A stretch of 64,000 nucleotides of DNA from Bacillus massiliglaciei (GCF_900098925.1 NZ_LT622360.1:449136-513135); one strand, 5' to 3'. Shown: positions 20,339-30,847, counted from the first letter of the stretch. Numbers and translations: made by a program. The notes: a model not told the origin generated them from the sequence alone.

Positions 20339-21115
20339 TTATCGTTTCCAGTATCCCAAGGATTCTGATATTTCCAACGCAGTTTTTTTCACTTTACGTA
20401 TTAGATATTCGTTTGAAGGGTTCATTCTATGTACAGGTCCTACTACACTGAGTGCGTATACAACTTTGCCAGTATAATCTTTAATCGGAGCAGCGAGAGA
20501 GCAGACACCAACTCTGAGTTCTTCTTTACTTACACTGTATCCTTGCTCTTTTACCGATTGAAGAAATTCTTTGAAAGGTTTTTGAGAGGTAACAGTCTTT
20601 GGAGTATAGGCCTCAAGTCCTTTATCAATATAAGAATCTATGAAATCCTGTGACTGGTGCGCTAAGAGGATCTTACCAGAACTTGTACAGTGCAAAGGGT
20701 TCCGCCTTCCGATATGGGATAAGATTTGAACAGGCTGTTTACAGTCAATACGGTTAAGGTAAACAATGTTATCATCTTCTAAAACTGCAATGTGAGCGGT
20801 TTCATTTATCTCGTTTACTAACTCTTTTAATATAAGAGCTGATTCCCTTGTCACCTCTAAATGGGAGGTGATGATGGTATTTAAATTAAGGATCGACAGC
20901 CCTAGTCTGTACCTTTGGGTTTCAGAATCTTTTGTTACGAAGCCTTCACTAGCTAACGTTGCCAATAATCGGCTGACAGTACTTTTCCCCAGCTTAAGAT
21001 CTTTTGCCAGTTCTGTAACCTTTTTCTCCGGATTATCAATGGAGAAGCTTTGTAGGACCCGTAAAGCATTTTTGACAGAAGAAAGTAAATAAGCATCCTG
21101 GGACTCGATTTTCAT
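20339..21115 (-). CDS. praR: IclR-family regulator of the pra genes
   Basis: The 258-residue protein has an N-terminal winged helix-turn-helix (about 15-75; TELAKDLKLGKSTVSRLLAT) and a C-terminal IclR effector domain with typical NETAHIAVLE and GRRNPLHCTSSGKILLA stretches. It is divergent from praB across about 220 bp containing palindromes. In Paenibacillus JJ-1b an IclR-type repressor (PraR) controls the pra operon. The start at 21115 follows AAAGGAGTG; earlier in-frame codons up to 21286 would run through the promoter region. Confidence 0.85.
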   Translation of the reverse strand: MKIESQDAYLLSSVKNALRVLQSFSIDNPEKKVTELAKDLKLGKSTVSRLLATLASEGFVTKDSETQRYRLGLSILNLNTIITSHLEVTRESALILKELVNEINETAHIAVLEDDNIVYLNRIDCKQPVQILSHIGRRNPLHCTSSGKILLAHQSQDFIDSYIDKGLEAYTPKTVTSQKPFKEFLQSVKEQGYSVSKEELRVGVCSLAAPIKDYTGKVVYALSVVGPVHRMNPSNEYLIRKVKKTALEISESLGYWKR

Positions 21116-21135
21116 AAAAGATTCACTCCTTTCAT

Positions 21136-21158
21136 GTTGTCGCTTATAAAAGAACAAC
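21136..21158. promoter_or_regulatory. palindromic site in the praR promoter region
   Basis: GTTGT and ACAAC arms enclose an A/T-rich core (CGCTTATAAAAGA). It lies about 20 bases before the praR start and partly resembles the other proposed PraR sites (TTC followed by an A/T core). It could allow autoregulation. Confidence 0.4.
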
Positions 21159-21243
21159 ATTCTTTTATGGTATACCGAAAAGTGTAACATGGAAAAAAAT
21201 AAGAGAGAAGAAAAATTAAAAAAATTCAGATTTTTATTTTTGT

Positions 21244-21260
21244 GTTCCATATAAAGGAAC
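21244..21260. promoter_or_regulatory. proposed PraR operator at praB
   Basis: GTTCC-ATATAAA-GGAAC is a 5-bp-arm palindrome that contains a -10-like TATAAA (21250-21255), so a bound protein would block the promoter. Its core TTCCATATA-N3-GAA recurs upstream of the transporter gene (27748) and, on the minus strand, upstream of pobA (30912-30926). Confidence 0.6.
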
Positions 21261-21336
21261 GGAGGTGTTGTATAAGGGAGATTCATATTTTACGATGTTT
21301 TTGAAAAGAAAAATCCCCAGACTAGGAGGAATTATT

Positions 21337-22812
21337 ATGACATCGCAAACAGTATTAGAAAAAACAGTTAAAGCTTTTGATTGCAAGCATTTTATAAACG
21401 GTCAGTACCTGCCTTCCGATAATGGGAAAAGTTTTAATAATATTAACCCAGCTACAAAAGAAGTTCTTGGTACAGTCGCTGAGGGCGGTAAAGCGGAGAT
21501 AAATCTCGCTGTCAGTGCTGCAAGAAGGGCACTGAACGGACCGTGGAAGAGAATGACCTCAGATGAGAGGATAAAAGTAATCAGAAGGATTGGCGATATC
21601 ATTTTGGAAAGGCAGGAGGAATTAGCCCGTCTTGAATCACTTGATACAGGTAAGCCGCTTTCTTTATCCAATTCATTGGATATTCCCCGTTCTGCTTTTA
21701 ATTTCCATTTCTTCGCTGATTATTTAAGAGGCATTGGAACAGAGGCATATCAAACAGATAATTTGGCCATTAACTATGCAGTCCGCAGGCCAGTAGGAGT
21801 AATTGGTCTTATCAATCCTTGGAATTTACCATTATTGCTATTAACATGGAAGCTTGCCCCGTGCTTGGCAGCAGGAAATACAGCCGTTATTAAGCCTGCT
21901 GAACTGACGCCAATGACGGCTACACTCCTTGGAGAAATCTGTAAGGAGGCTGGAGTGCCGGATGGCGTTGTTAATATAGTTCACGGTTTCGGACCGGACT
22001 CTGCTGGTTCAGCTTTATCTGAGCACACAGATGTAGATGCGATATCTTTTACAGGAGAAACGACCACAGGAAAGGTAATTATGAAAGCGGCATCATCTAC
22101 ACTGAAAAAACTTTCCTATGAATTAGGCGGTAAAAATCCAAACATTATTTTTGATGATGCAGATTTAGATGAAGTAATTGAAACGACGATTAAGTCGAGT
22201 TTTGCCAACCAAGGACAGGTTTGTATGTGCGGATCACGTATTTATGTTGAACGGTCAGTTTATGATGAATTCTTGCAAAAATTTGCAGCCAAAACAGAGC
22301 AGCTGGTTGTAGGAGATCCATTTGATCCAAATACAAATGTAGGCTCACTTGTATCTGAGGAACATTTTGAACGGGTTAAAAGTTATATCGATTTGGCTGT
22401 GGAAGAAGGCGGCACTATTTTGACAGGAGGCAAAACACCAGAAGGGCTGGAAGGAGGTTATTTTCTGGAACCCACAATTATTACTGGACTTGACAGGTCT
22501 TGCAGGGTTGTCCGCGAAGAGATTTTTGGACCGGTAGTTACCGTAATTCCATTTGATCAGGAGGAAGAGGTAATTGCCCAGGCTAATGATACGGATTATG
22601 GCTTAAGTGCATCTATCTGGACAAACGATCTCCGTCGGGCGCATAGGGTTGCTGGTGAAATTGAAGCCGGGATCATTTGGGTTAATTCATGGTTCCTTCG
22701 TGATTTAAGGACACCATTTGGAGGAATGAAACAAAGCGGGATCGGAAGAGAGGGCGGAGCCCATAGCTTTGAGTTCTACAGTGAATTATCTAATATCTGC
22801 ATAAAACTTTAA
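21337..22812 (+). CDS. praB: 2-hydroxymuconate semialdehyde dehydrogenase
   Basis: A 491-residue NAD-dependent aldehyde dehydrogenase. The catalytic Glu262 (in YELGGKNPNI) and Cys296 (in GQVCMCGS) are visible, with the cofactor motif FTGETTTG. It is similar to the DmpC/AmnC group that oxidises 2-hydroxymuconate or 2-aminomuconate semialdehyde. In this operon it would form 4-oxalocrotonate from the PraH product. Start ATG 21337 follows AGGAGG; an upstream codon at 21265 lacks one. First gene of the praBEGFDCA operon. Confidence 0.86.
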   Translation: MTSQTVLEKTVKAFDCKHFINGQYLPSDNGKSFNNINPATKEVLGTVAEGGKAEINLAVSAARRALNGPWKRMTSDERIKVIRRIGDIILERQEELARLESLDTGKPLSLSNSLDIPRSAFNFHFFADYLRGIGTEAYQTDNLAINYAVRRPVGVIGLINPWNLPLLLLTWKLAPCLAAGNTAVIKPAELTPMTATLLGEICKEAGVPDGVVNIVHGFGPDSAGSALSEHTDVDAISFTGETTTGKVIMKAASSTLKKLSYELGGKNPNIIFDDADLDEVIETTIKSSFANQGQVCMCGSRIYVERSVYDEFLQKFAAKTEQLVVGDPFDPNTNVGSLVSEEHFERVKSYIDLAVEEGGTILTGGKTPEGLEGGYFLEPTIITGLDRSCRVVREEIFGPVVTVIPFDQEEEVIAQANDTDYGLSASIWTNDLRRAHRVAGEIEAGIIWVNSWFLRDLRTPFGGMKQSGIGREGGAHSFEFYSELSNICIKL

Positions 22813-22823
22813 GGAGGATGACT

Positions 22824-23615
22824 ATGGAAACAGCTGCTATTCAAATTGAAAAAATGGCCGAGCATCTTCAAGAAGCAGAAGCCAAAGGTCAAGGGACGGT
22901 CCCCTTGACTGAGCTTCACCCTGATCTTACTCCTGAAGATGCCTACCAGGTTCAATTGCTTACTATTCAAAAAAAGACTTCTGCAGGTCAAACAATAACT
23001 GGTAAAAAAATTGGATTAACTTCAGCTGCAATGCAGGAAATGCTTGGTGTCAGCCAGCCTGACTACGGCCATCTGCTAGATAGTATGGTCATTGAAAATG
23101 GGGGCGTTATCAAACAAAAACAAGTTATACAGCCAAAAATAGAGGCTGAAATAGCTTTTGTTTTAAAAAACGATTTATACGGACCTGGCGTAACTGCTTT
23201 GGATGTAATGACTGCAACTGACTATATTGTGCCTGCACTCGAAATTGTGGACAGCAGAATAGCCGAGTGGAAGATTACACTGTCCGACACTATAGCAGAC
23301 AATGCTTCTTCCGGCCTGTATGTACTCGGAGAAAAGAAGACTATTCCAGCAGGACTGGATATCTCGCAAATAGGAATGGCTTTTTATAAAAATGGCGAAC
23401 TGGTCAATACAGGAGTCGGTGCTGCTGCTTTAGGAAATCCGGCAGCTTGTGTTGCATGGCTGGCCAATAAACTTTCAGGATTCGGGATAGGACTGAAAGC
23501 GGGAGAAGTGATATTGTCCGGTGCCTTATCTGCTGCTGTTTCTGGAACAGCCGGGGATGAATTTACAGCAAGGTTTGCACATTTGGGAGAAGTGTCGGTA
23601 AGGTTTGATCTATAA
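22824..23615 (+). CDS. praE: 2-hydroxypenta-2,4-dienoate hydratase
   Basis: The 263-residue protein belongs to the fumarylacetoacetase-like hydratase/decarboxylase family (DmpE/MhpD). It hydrates 2-hydroxypentadienoate to 4-hydroxy-2-oxovalerate. The segment [26 protein letters not shown] resembles hydratases more than the decarboxylase paralogue at 25599. Metal ligands are expected in PKIEAEIAF and [12 protein letters not shown] 22824 lies six bases after AAGGAGG; the ATG at 22818 overlaps that site. Eleven bases separate it from praB. Confidence 0.82.
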   Translation: METAAIQIEKMAEHLQEAEAKGQGTVPLTELHPDLTPEDAYQVQLLTIQKKTSAGQTITGKKIGLTSAAMQEMLGVSQPDYGHLLDSMVIENGGVIKQKQVIQPKIEAEIAFVLKNDLYGPGVTALDVMTATDYIVPALEIVDSRIAEWKITLSDTIADNASSGLYVLGEKKTIPAGLDISQIGMAFYKNGELVNTGVGAAALGNPAACVAWLANKLSGFGIGLKAGEVILSGALSAAVSGTAGDEFTARFAHLGEVSVRFDL

Positions 23616-23632
23616 AAAGGAGGCGTGGGAAC

Positions 23633-24517
23633 GTGAGCAAAGTAAAGGTGGCTATTTTAGGGTCAGGAAATATCGGTACAGATTTAATGATGAAAATTGA
23701 ACGCTCAAATGAGCTCGAATTGACAACTATGATTGGAATAGACCCTGAATCTGACGGCTTGCTGCGGGCAAAGGAAAAGGGATATGAAATCGTTTCTAAT
23801 GGAATTGAAGGATTTTTGGAAGAACCAAGCCGGGCAGATATTGTTTTCGATGCAACTTCTGCCAAAGCTCATGTCCGGCATGCCAAGCTATTAAGAGATG
23901 CTGGGAAATTAGTATTGGACTTAACACCTGCAGCTGTAGGAGAACTTGTTGTCCCTTCAGTAAATCTGGAAGAGCATATTAACAAAACCAATATAAATTT
24001 AATAACCTGCGGCGGGCAGGCAACGATACCGATTGTTCATGCCGTCAATAGGGTTCTGCCAGTGGAATATGCTGAAATTGTTGCTACGATATCCAGTAAA
24101 AGTGCAGGGCCAGGGACACGGGCTAATATAGATGAATTCACTGAAACTACTTCTAAAGGGATTGAAGCGGTGGGCGGTGCCCAAAAAGGAAAAGCGATTA
24201 TTATTTTAAATCCTGCAGAGCCACCGATTTTAATGAAAGATACCGTTCATATTTTAGCAGCGGAAAGTGTTGGTAAAGAAGATGAGGTTTTAACTTCCAT
24301 CTATAATATGGTGAAAGAGGTACAGAGTTATGTTCCTGGATATAGGCTGAGAACAGACCCTGTAATAGACGGAAAGAGGATTTCGATATTTATTGAAGTG
24401 GAAGGAGCTGGGGATTATCTGCCTAAATATTCCGGTAACCTGGATATTATGACCGCAGCAGCGGTAAAAGTGGCAGAAGTATTTGCTAAAGAAAAATTAT
24501 CGAAACAAACAGTATAG
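23633..24517 (+). CDS. praG: acetaldehyde dehydrogenase (acylating)
   Basis: A 294-residue DmpF/MhpF-type enzyme converting acetaldehyde, CoA and NAD to acetyl-CoA. The N-terminal NAD motif is [12 protein letters not shown] and the catalytic Cys126 lies in [12 protein letters not shown]. In this family it forms a channelled complex with the aldolase encoded by the next gene, so toxic acetaldehyde is not released. Start GTG 23633 follows AAGGAGG. Confidence 0.92.
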   Translation: MSKVKVAILGSGNIGTDLMMKIERSNELELTTMIGIDPESDGLLRAKEKGYEIVSNGIEGFLEEPSRADIVFDATSAKAHVRHAKLLRDAGKLVLDLTPAAVGELVVPSVNLEEHINKTNINLITCGGQATIPIVHAVNRVLPVEYAEIVATISSKSAGPGTRANIDEFTETTSKGIEAVGGAQKGKAIIILNPAEPPILMKDTVHILAAESVGKEDEVLTSIYNMVKEVQSYVPGYRLRTDPVIDGKRISIFIEVEGAGDYLPKYSGNLDIMTAAAVKVAEVFAKEKLSKQTV

Positions 24518-24528
24518 GAGGGGAAAAC

Positions 24529-25560
24529 ATGGAAACTGGGAGAGATGTTTTGTTAACCGAGGTTGCCTTGAGGGACGGCAGTCATGCGATTGCCCATCAA
24601 TATACAATTGAACAAGTTAAGGCTGTTGCAAAAGGATTGGACGAAGCGGGAGTCCCTTACATTGAAGTGGCCCATGGAGATGGTCTGTCGGGTTCATCTT
24701 TACAATATGGTCTCTCTAAAACGGATGAATGGGAATTAATTGAAACTGCTGTTTCAGCCTGCACTAATTCTAAGATAGCGGTATTGCTTCTTCCTGGGAT
24801 TGGAACAGTGAAAGATCTAAAGAGAGCGGCTGGGTTGGGGGTCAGGATGGCACGTATTGCGACACATGTGACAGAAGCGGATGTTTCGGCCCAGCATATT
24901 AATATGGCTAAAGATTTAGGATTAGAAACAGTTGGTTTTTTAATGATGTCCCATATGGCTCCAGTAAGCAAATTAATTGAGCAGGCAAAATTAATGGAGA
25001 GTTATGGTGCAGATGTAGTATATGTGGTCGATTCTGCAGGTTCCCTTCTTCCTCATCAAGTGAAAGAAAGAATTGCTGCCTTAAAAGAAAACCTGGGGGT
25101 TGAAATTGGATTTCATGCTCATAATAATTTATCACTTGCAATGGCCAATTCTCTGGCTGCTATTGAAAGCGGTGCCACTCGAATTGACGGAAGTATCCGC
25201 TGCCTGGGTGCTGGAGCAGGGAATACCCAAACTGAAGTATTGGTGGCGGTTCTTGCCCGGCTTGGAATGAAAACAGGAGTCGATTTATATAAAATGACTG
25301 ACTTATCCGAGAATGTGATCGCTCCAATCTTACAGGCACCGCAGGAAATCACAAAAGACAGCTTAATGTTAGGATATGCAGGGGTCTATTCGAGTTTTCT
25401 GCTCCATGCTCAGAGAACAGCAAAGAAATATCATGTAGATTCAAGAGATATTTTGGTTGAGCTTGGAAAACGCAATGTAGTAGGGGGACAGGAAGATATG
25501 ATTATAGATGTTGCTGCAGAGATAGCAGAAAAGGCAAATCGGACTGTGGAAGCAAAATAA
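24529..25560 (+). CDS. praF: 4-hydroxy-2-oxovalerate aldolase
   Basis: A 343-residue DmpG/MhpE-type aldolase that splits 4-hydroxy-2-oxovalerate into pyruvate and acetaldehyde. It has the HMGL-like TIM barrel opening with ALRDGSHA (catalytic Arg and metal Asp) and the metal-binding FHAHNNLSLA, plus the C-terminal communication domain that contacts the dehydrogenase. It starts 11 bases after praG with AGGAGG. Confidence 0.93.
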   Translation: METGRDVLLTEVALRDGSHAIAHQYTIEQVKAVAKGLDEAGVPYIEVAHGDGLSGSSLQYGLSKTDEWELIETAVSACTNSKIAVLLLPGIGTVKDLKRAAGLGVRMARIATHVTEADVSAQHINMAKDLGLETVGFLMMSHMAPVSKLIEQAKLMESYGADVVYVVDSAGSLLPHQVKERIAALKENLGVEIGFHAHNNLSLAMANSLAAIESGATRIDGSIRCLGAGAGNTQTEVLVAVLARLGMKTGVDLYKMTDLSENVIAPILQAPQEITKDSLMLGYAGVYSSFLLHAQRTAKKYHVDSRDILVELGKRNVVGGQEDMIIDVAAEIAEKANRTVEAK

Positions 25561-25598
25561 CCAATCCAGTGATATCCTTGATAAGGAGAGTGTTTCAA

Positions 25599-26384
25599 TT
25601 GATCGAAACAAAATATAAAGAAACTGCAGAATTTTTGCAGGCAGCGGAAATGGACAAAAAAGAAGTAACGAGAATAACGATGGATCTGCCGGATTTGACA
25701 GTTGAGAAAGCCTATCAAATACAGGAGGAGCTAGTTTCGATAAAACTAAAACAGGGTCATCGAATTATTGGTCCCAAAATGGGTTTGACCAGTGAAGCAA
25801 AAATGAAACAAATGAATGTAGAAGACCCCATATACGGATATGTATTTGATTATATGGATATTAGCGATGATGGAACAATTTCTCTTAAAGAACTTATCCA
25901 TCCTAAAGTGGAAGCCGAGATTGCTTTTATTATCGGAAAAGATCTTGAAGGTCCGGGTATTACTGCTCAAGATGTTCTTTCAGCCACTGAGTATGTAATT
26001 CCAGCCCTGGAGATTATCGACAGCCGTTATGAAAATTTTCAGTTTACATTGCCGGATGTAATTGCAGACAACGCCTCTTCATCAAGAGTGATCTTTGGGA
26101 ATCAATTAACAAAGCCTGAAAGACATGAACTTGAACTTGTAGGTGTCACGTTATCCATTAATGGGGAAATAAAAGATTCTGGCGCCGGAGCGGCTGTTTT
26201 GGGACACCCTGCAAATTCGGTTGCAATGCTCGCCAATATGCTTTCCAGAAAAGGAAAGAAAGTTTCAGCTGGAGAAATAATTCTTACCGGCGGAGTAACA
26301 GGTGCCGTTCTGCTTTCAGAAGGAGATCATATAACAGCCAAATTTGATGGACTTGGAGATATTTCATTTAGGGTAACCGAATAG
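25599..26384 (+). CDS. praD: 4-oxalocrotonate decarboxylase
   Basis: A 261-residue paralogue of PraE in the same fold. GPKMGLTSEAKMKQMNVEDPIYGYVFD matches the decarboxylase (DmpH/XylI) subgroup, which produces 2-hydroxypentadienoate for the hydratase; in other systems the two form a complex. Metal-binding stretches HPKVEAEIAF and ALEIIDSRY are present. Start TTG 25599 follows AAGGAGAG; an alternative upstream codon at 25569 precedes that site. Assignment of decarboxylase versus hydratase between the two paralogues is probable, not certain. Confidence 0.8.
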   Translation: MIETKYKETAEFLQAAEMDKKEVTRITMDLPDLTVEKAYQIQEELVSIKLKQGHRIIGPKMGLTSEAKMKQMNVEDPIYGYVFDYMDISDDGTISLKELIHPKVEAEIAFIIGKDLEGPGITAQDVLSATEYVIPALEIIDSRYENFQFTLPDVIADNASSSRVIFGNQLTKPERHELELVGVTLSINGEIKDSGAGAAVLGHPANSVAMLANMLSRKGKKVSAGEIILTGGVTGAVLLSEGDHITAKFDGLGDISFRVTE

Positions 26385-26393
26385 GGGGATATC

Positions 26394-26585
26394 ATGCCAA
26401 TTGTAAATATTCAAATACTTGAGGGCAGACCTCAGGAAAAAATTGAGGCTGTTATCAAAAATGTAACCGATGTCATTTCTCAAACATTAGATGCTCCTAA
26501 AGAAAATGTAAGAGTTATTGTGACTGAAATTCCTAAAACCCATTGGGGTGCAGGCGGAGTTTCTATGAAGGCAAATGGCAGGTGA
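26394..26585 (+). CDS. praC: 4-oxalocrotonate tautomerase
   Basis: The 63-residue protein has the tautomerase hallmark Pro as the residue after Met (catalytic Pro1 in MPIVNIQILEGR), and an Arg in NVRVIVTEI near position 39. It interconverts the enol and keto forms of 4-oxalocrotonate before decarboxylation. The size matches the family. It follows praD after nine bases. Confidence 0.92.
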   Translation: MPIVNIQILEGRPQEKIEAVIKNVTDVISQTLDAPKENVRVIVTEIPKTHWGAGGVSMKANGR

Positions 26586-26614
26586 AAGTTCAAAATAAAA
26601 GGGAGGAAGAAGAA

Positions 26615-27448
26615 ATGACAATTGAGTTAGGAATGCTAGTACCGCATACACCTCGAATGTGCCACGAAGAAAAAGCCCCGGATTTTCAAAAGGAAATTAT
26701 TCAAGGTATGCACAAAACAAGGTCTGTCATAGAACAAATCAGACCTGATGCAATTGTCATCGTATCTTGCCACTGGCTTTCTAGTTTTCATCATTTTGTT
26801 GAAGCTACTCCTGATCATAAAGGTGTTTTAACTGCTTTTGAATGTCCCGAATTGATATCAGATGTCCATTATCATTTTCCAGGGGATACGGAATTAGCAC
26901 GTGAATTAATAGCTGCGGGGCAGAGTGCCGGTCTGCAAGTAGTGGAAGTCAACGATCCCACTTATAACTGGGATTATGGAACGATTGTACCGTTACGATA
27001 TCTCATTCCAAACGAAGATATTCCAGTTATTGATCTTTCTGTAACTTGGGCGGCGAATTTAGAAGAAACCTTTAAGTGGGGGAGGGTAATAGGAGAAGTT
27101 TTTCAAGAAAGTGAGAAAAAGGTGGTCTTTATCAGTTCAGGCGCCTTAGCGCACAACCTTGTCCGAAACCCTCAAGCGATGCCTACCATTACAGAGCAAG
27201 CAATGGACAAACAATTTATAGAATATTTAAACAATAACGAATTAAACAAAGCGTATGAGATGCTCCCTCAGTATTCAAAAAATGCAGGAGTAGAAGCCGG
27301 CGGCCGTCACCTTGCAATGCTGCTGGGAGTTCTAAAAGGACAATATAGAAGCAAATACTATGGTTATGGGCAATCATCCGGGAGCGGGAATGTTGTCATG
27401 ACATTTAAGCCTGTACATTCGCCATTACCATCAAAAACACTGGCGTGA
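26615..27448 (+). CDS. praA: LigB-type extradiol dioxygenase, probable protocatechuate 2,3-dioxygenase
   Basis: The 277-residue protein belongs to the type II (LigB) extradiol ring-cleavage dioxygenases. Likely iron ligands are His11 (MLVPHTPRM), His53 (SCHW) and Glu227 (GVEAGGRH), by analogy to LigB. The surrounding genes (PobA, PraH, PraB-G) point to protocatechuate 2,3-cleavage. Without PraH the same fold could serve 2-aminophenol or homoprotocatechuate, so the substrate is inferred. Start ATG 26615 follows GGGAGG. Here praA closes the operon, whereas in Paenibacillus JJ-1b it is first. Confidence 0.78.
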   Translation: MTIELGMLVPHTPRMCHEEKAPDFQKEIIQGMHKTRSVIEQIRPDAIVIVSCHWLSSFHHFVEATPDHKGVLTAFECPELISDVHYHFPGDTELARELIAAGQSAGLQVVEVNDPTYNWDYGTIVPLRYLIPNEDIPVIDLSVTWAANLEETFKWGRVIGEVFQESEKKVVFISSGALAHNLVRNPQAMPTITEQAMDKQFIEYLNNNELNKAYEMLPQYSKNAGVEAGGRHLAMLLGVLKGQYRSKYYGYGQSSGSGNVVMTFKPVHSPLPSKTLA

Positions 27449-27483
27449 TTGCTTTAATTATCAACAAGCACTTCTTCATGTCC

Positions 27484-27529
27484 GAATGGCCGGGGCTTTT
27501 TGGAATTTCCAAAAATCGCGGCCATTTTA
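27484..27529 (+). terminator. terminator of the pra operon
   Basis: AATGGCCG and CGGCCATT form the outer stem, with a second inner hairpin TTTTTGGAA/TTTCCAAAAA, followed by TTTAT. The transporter gene downstream therefore needs its own promoter. The 27449-27882 gap otherwise holds only the regulatory sites listed; a 75-codon frame at 27486 starts inside this hairpin and has no ribosome-binding site. Confidence 0.75.
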
Positions 27530-27739
27530 TAGCTTAATAGCTGTACTTTTTTTAACTGTTTCAGAAATGCTGAATGTGCAACTAAAAGGTCTCTGTTATC
27601 CAAATTTGATCATTAAACAAATTAGGGAACTTCAAGGCTTTTATATCGGAGATGAAAGCAGGCGTTGTTTCCTGGAAAGAGAGATCGAAATAACGTTCTT
27701 TACAACTTATTAAAAAGTTTTCGAAAGAGCACAAAAATT

Positions 27740-27762
27740 TATAATGATTCCATATAGGAGAA
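27740..27762 (+). promoter_or_regulatory. transporter promoter -10 with proposed PraR operator
   Basis: A consensus -10 TATAAT (27740-27745) is followed at once by TTCCATATAGGAGAA (27748-27762), the same TTCCATATA-N3-GAA core found at praB and pobA. A protein there would cover the transcription start. Confidence 0.55.
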
Positions 27763-27831
27763 TAACGATATTGTAGAAGAAACAAGTGAAACGTAAACTG
27801 GGATGAGACACAAGAAAAATATAGAAGTTAT

Positions 27832-27845
27832 TGTATGCGCTTACA
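27832..27845. promoter_or_regulatory. cre-like site (CcpA) before the transporter gene
   Basis: TGTATGCGCTTACA matches 13 of 14 positions of TGWAANCGNTNWCA. It lies between the promoter and the transporter start, a roadblock position. Confidence 0.65.
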
Positions 27846-27882
27846 ATATGTCGCGATAACTTTATAATTGGGAGGGAAAGAA

Positions 27883-29262
27883 TTGAAAAAAATTAATGCG
27901 CTTGAAGTTGTGGCTGCCAGTAAATTTAATCGTTTTCATTTGTTTATTTTCCTTTGGTGTTTCTATGCAATTGGTTTCGATGGCTATGAAATCGTTATGT
28001 TTGGCGTTGGACTTCCTTGGATGATGGATGAATGGAGTTTAACCTCCATCCAGGTTGGGGCAATGGGCAGTTATTCCTTGATTGGAATGATGCTTGGTGC
28101 ATTGATATTTGGACCGCTGGCTGATAAATTGGGCCGAAAGAATATACTCGCCATTTGCATGATTTTATTTAGTTTGTTTACACTCGGAGCAGGCTTGGCA
28201 CCAAATCCTATATTCTTTACAGTAATGCGCTTTATCTCTGGATTAGGGATGGGAGGGCTGATGCCCAATGTTATTTCTTTAATGACTGAATATTCTCCTA
28301 AGAGAAATAGGGCAATTATTGTAGCAACCATGTATTGCGGTTATTCTTTGGGAGGTGTAGTCGCGTCATTAGTAGGAATGTATATTATTCCGTCCACGGA
28401 TTGGAGAGTATTATACTGGATAGGCATCCTTCCGCTTTTAACTTTACCGTTCTTCATGATGAAATTTCCTGAATCTCTTTCCTATTACTTATCAAGAGGG
28501 CAAATTGATAACATCACTGATGTACTTAAAAAAGTCGATCCTGACGGTAATTTCAGTAAAACCGATGATTATCAAATTGAAGAAATGAAAGAGTCATCAA
28601 AAGGCTTCCCTGTAAAAAAACTTTTTACAAACAAAAGGACTGTCAGCACCCTGGCCATCTGGCTCGCCGTTTTTAGCTGTTTGCTGATGGTATATGGGCT
28701 GAATACTTGGCTTCCTAAAATGATGCAGCAATCCGGATATGGGTTAACATCCAGTCTGTCTTTCAATATGACACTGTGTATTGGACAAATCTTTGGCTCA
28801 GTTATAGGCGGATACTATGCAGAAAAAATTGGACATCGGCGTGTACTTGTTATTCTCTTTGGAATTGGAATATTCTGTTTTGCCGGATTAAGTTTAACTT
28901 CAAATGTTATTCTTCTATATCTGTTAATCTTAATAGGAGGAGCTTGTACTGTAGGAACAATGAATTTAGCAAATCCATATATTTCAGAATATTATCCGCG
29001 TGAGGTTCGTGCAACTGGAATGGGATGGGCTCTTGGAATAGGAAGAATCGGAGCCATTCTTGCCCCGACCTTATTTGCCATGGTATTAGCTACTGGCATA
29101 GATTCACAAACAGCTTTTGTGTTTTTTGCAATTCCTAGTCTAATCGCTGCTTTAGCTTTGCTTTTAATCCAGGAAAAGCATGCAAGCTTCGATACAGTGG
29201 AAGATGTATCCTTAGAAGAGGATAGTGTGCTGCATTCGATACAAAAGGAAGTAATCAAATAG
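27883..29262 (+). CDS. MFS aromatic acid:H+ symporter
   Basis: A 459-residue, 12-helix major facilitator protein of the aromatic acid:H+ symporter type (BenK/PcaK/MhpT-like). The N-terminal DGYEIVMFGVGLPW in helix 1 is characteristic of this group, and the loop 2-3 motif is GPLADKLGRKN. It most likely imports 4-hydroxybenzoate or protocatechuate for the enzymes around it. TTG 27883 is six bases after GGGAGGG; TTG 27868 would sit before that site. It has its own promoter, proposed operator and cre site. Confidence 0.85.
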   Translation: MKKINALEVVAASKFNRFHLFIFLWCFYAIGFDGYEIVMFGVGLPWMMDEWSLTSIQVGAMGSYSLIGMMLGALIFGPLADKLGRKNILAICMILFSLFTLGAGLAPNPIFFTVMRFISGLGMGGLMPNVISLMTEYSPKRNRAIIVATMYCGYSLGGVVASLVGMYIIPSTDWRVLYWIGILPLLTLPFFMMKFPESLSYYLSRGQIDNITDVLKKVDPDGNFSKTDDYQIEEMKESSKGFPVKKLFTNKRTVSTLAIWLAVFSCLLMVYGLNTWLPKMMQQSGYGLTSSLSFNMTLCIGQIFGSVIGGYYAEKIGHRRVLVILFGIGIFCFAGLSLTSNVILLYLLILIGGACTVGTMNLANPYISEYYPREVRATGMGWALGIGRIGAILAPTLFAMVLATGIDSQTAFVFFAIPSLIAALALLLIQEKHASFDTVEDVSLEEDSVLHSIQKEVIK

Positions 29263-29270
29263 TCTTTTAA

Positions 29271-29308
29271 ACAGGGATCATGGATAACACATGATTCCTG
29301 CTTTTTTA
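29271..29308 (+). terminator. transporter gene terminator
   Basis: CAGGGATCATG pairs with CATGATTCCTG and is followed by six T's. Confidence 0.88.
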
Positions 29309-29312
29309 TAAA

Positions 29313-29323
29313 TATGCTATACT
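29313..29323 (+). promoter_or_regulatory. CcpN box 1 upstream of SR1
   Basis: TATGCTATACT matches every position of the CcpN operator consensus TRTGHYATAYW as I recall it. It lies just upstream of the SR1 -35. Confidence 0.65.
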
Positions 29324-29330
29324 TTTTTTC

Positions 29331-29359
29331 TTGAATTTATAAATGTGTTATATTATTAT
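29331..29359 (+). promoter_or_regulatory. SR1 promoter with overlapping CcpN box 2
   Basis: TTGAAT (29331-29336) and TATTAT (29354-29359) are 17 bases apart. TGTGTTATATT (29344-29354) between them again matches TRTGHYATAYW in full. In B. subtilis CcpN represses SR1 under glycolytic conditions through two such sites. Confidence 0.7.
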
Positions 29360-29419
29360 TTATATAAAGCGGTTACATTATGAGGAACAAACATATTATA
29401 TGGAAAAGGAGTGGAATAA

Positions 29420-29542
29420 ATGGGGACTATTATTTGTCAAAGCTGTAATGATACCATTGAGCATTTTGAAGATGAGAAGGTAACTGTTCTGTATTCACAC
29501 TGCTGCCATCAATGTAACTCAGAAAATCAAAATAACAACTAA
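29420..29542 (+). CDS. sr1p: GapA-binding peptide SR1P
   Basis: The 40-residue peptide begins MGTIICQSCNDTIEHFEDEK, which I recognise as the SR1P family. SR1P binds the glyceraldehyde-3-phosphate dehydrogenase GapA and helps it interact with RNase J1, whose gene rnjA lies in this window. Two CxxC-like pairs (CQSC, CCHQC) are present. AAAAGGAGTGG lies before the ATG. The C-terminal NQNNN tail is variable in the family. Confidence 0.85.
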   Translation: MGTIICQSCNDTIEHFEDEKVTVLYSHCCHQCNSENQNNN

Positions 29543-29555
29543 TTCATACGATAGC

Positions 29556-29589
29556 AAAGGATGCCTATTTCATACAGGCATCCTTTTTT
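29556..29589. terminator. bidirectional terminator for SR1 and pobA
   Basis: AAAGGATGCCT pairs with AGGCATCCTTT and has a T-run on the plus strand; it lies between convergent transcripts. Confidence 0.88.
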
Positions 29590-29594
29590 ATGAG

Positions 29595-30847
<1,253 letters not shown>

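Larger units (their letters stand above)
29366..29589 (+). ncRNA. sr1: SR1 dual-function regulatory RNA
   Basis: The stretch from the promoter to the terminator at 29556-29589 would give a transcript of about 225 nt (B. subtilis SR1 is about 205). It contains the SR1P peptide frame. In B. subtilis SR1 base-pairs with ahrC mRNA and lies between slp and speA; here it also lies on the speA side of the pdh operon, but now between the aromatic transporter and pobA. The 5' end is inferred from the promoter. Confidence 0.78.

Noticed and set aside
22824-26384. praE and praD as a simple gene duplication with one redundant copy
   Set aside because: Their sequences fall into the hydratase and decarboxylase subgroups, and both steps are needed by the pathway.
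27486-27713. 75-codon frame between praA and the transporter gene
   Set aside because: Its start lies inside the terminator hairpin, with no ribosome-binding site; the composition is not protein-like.
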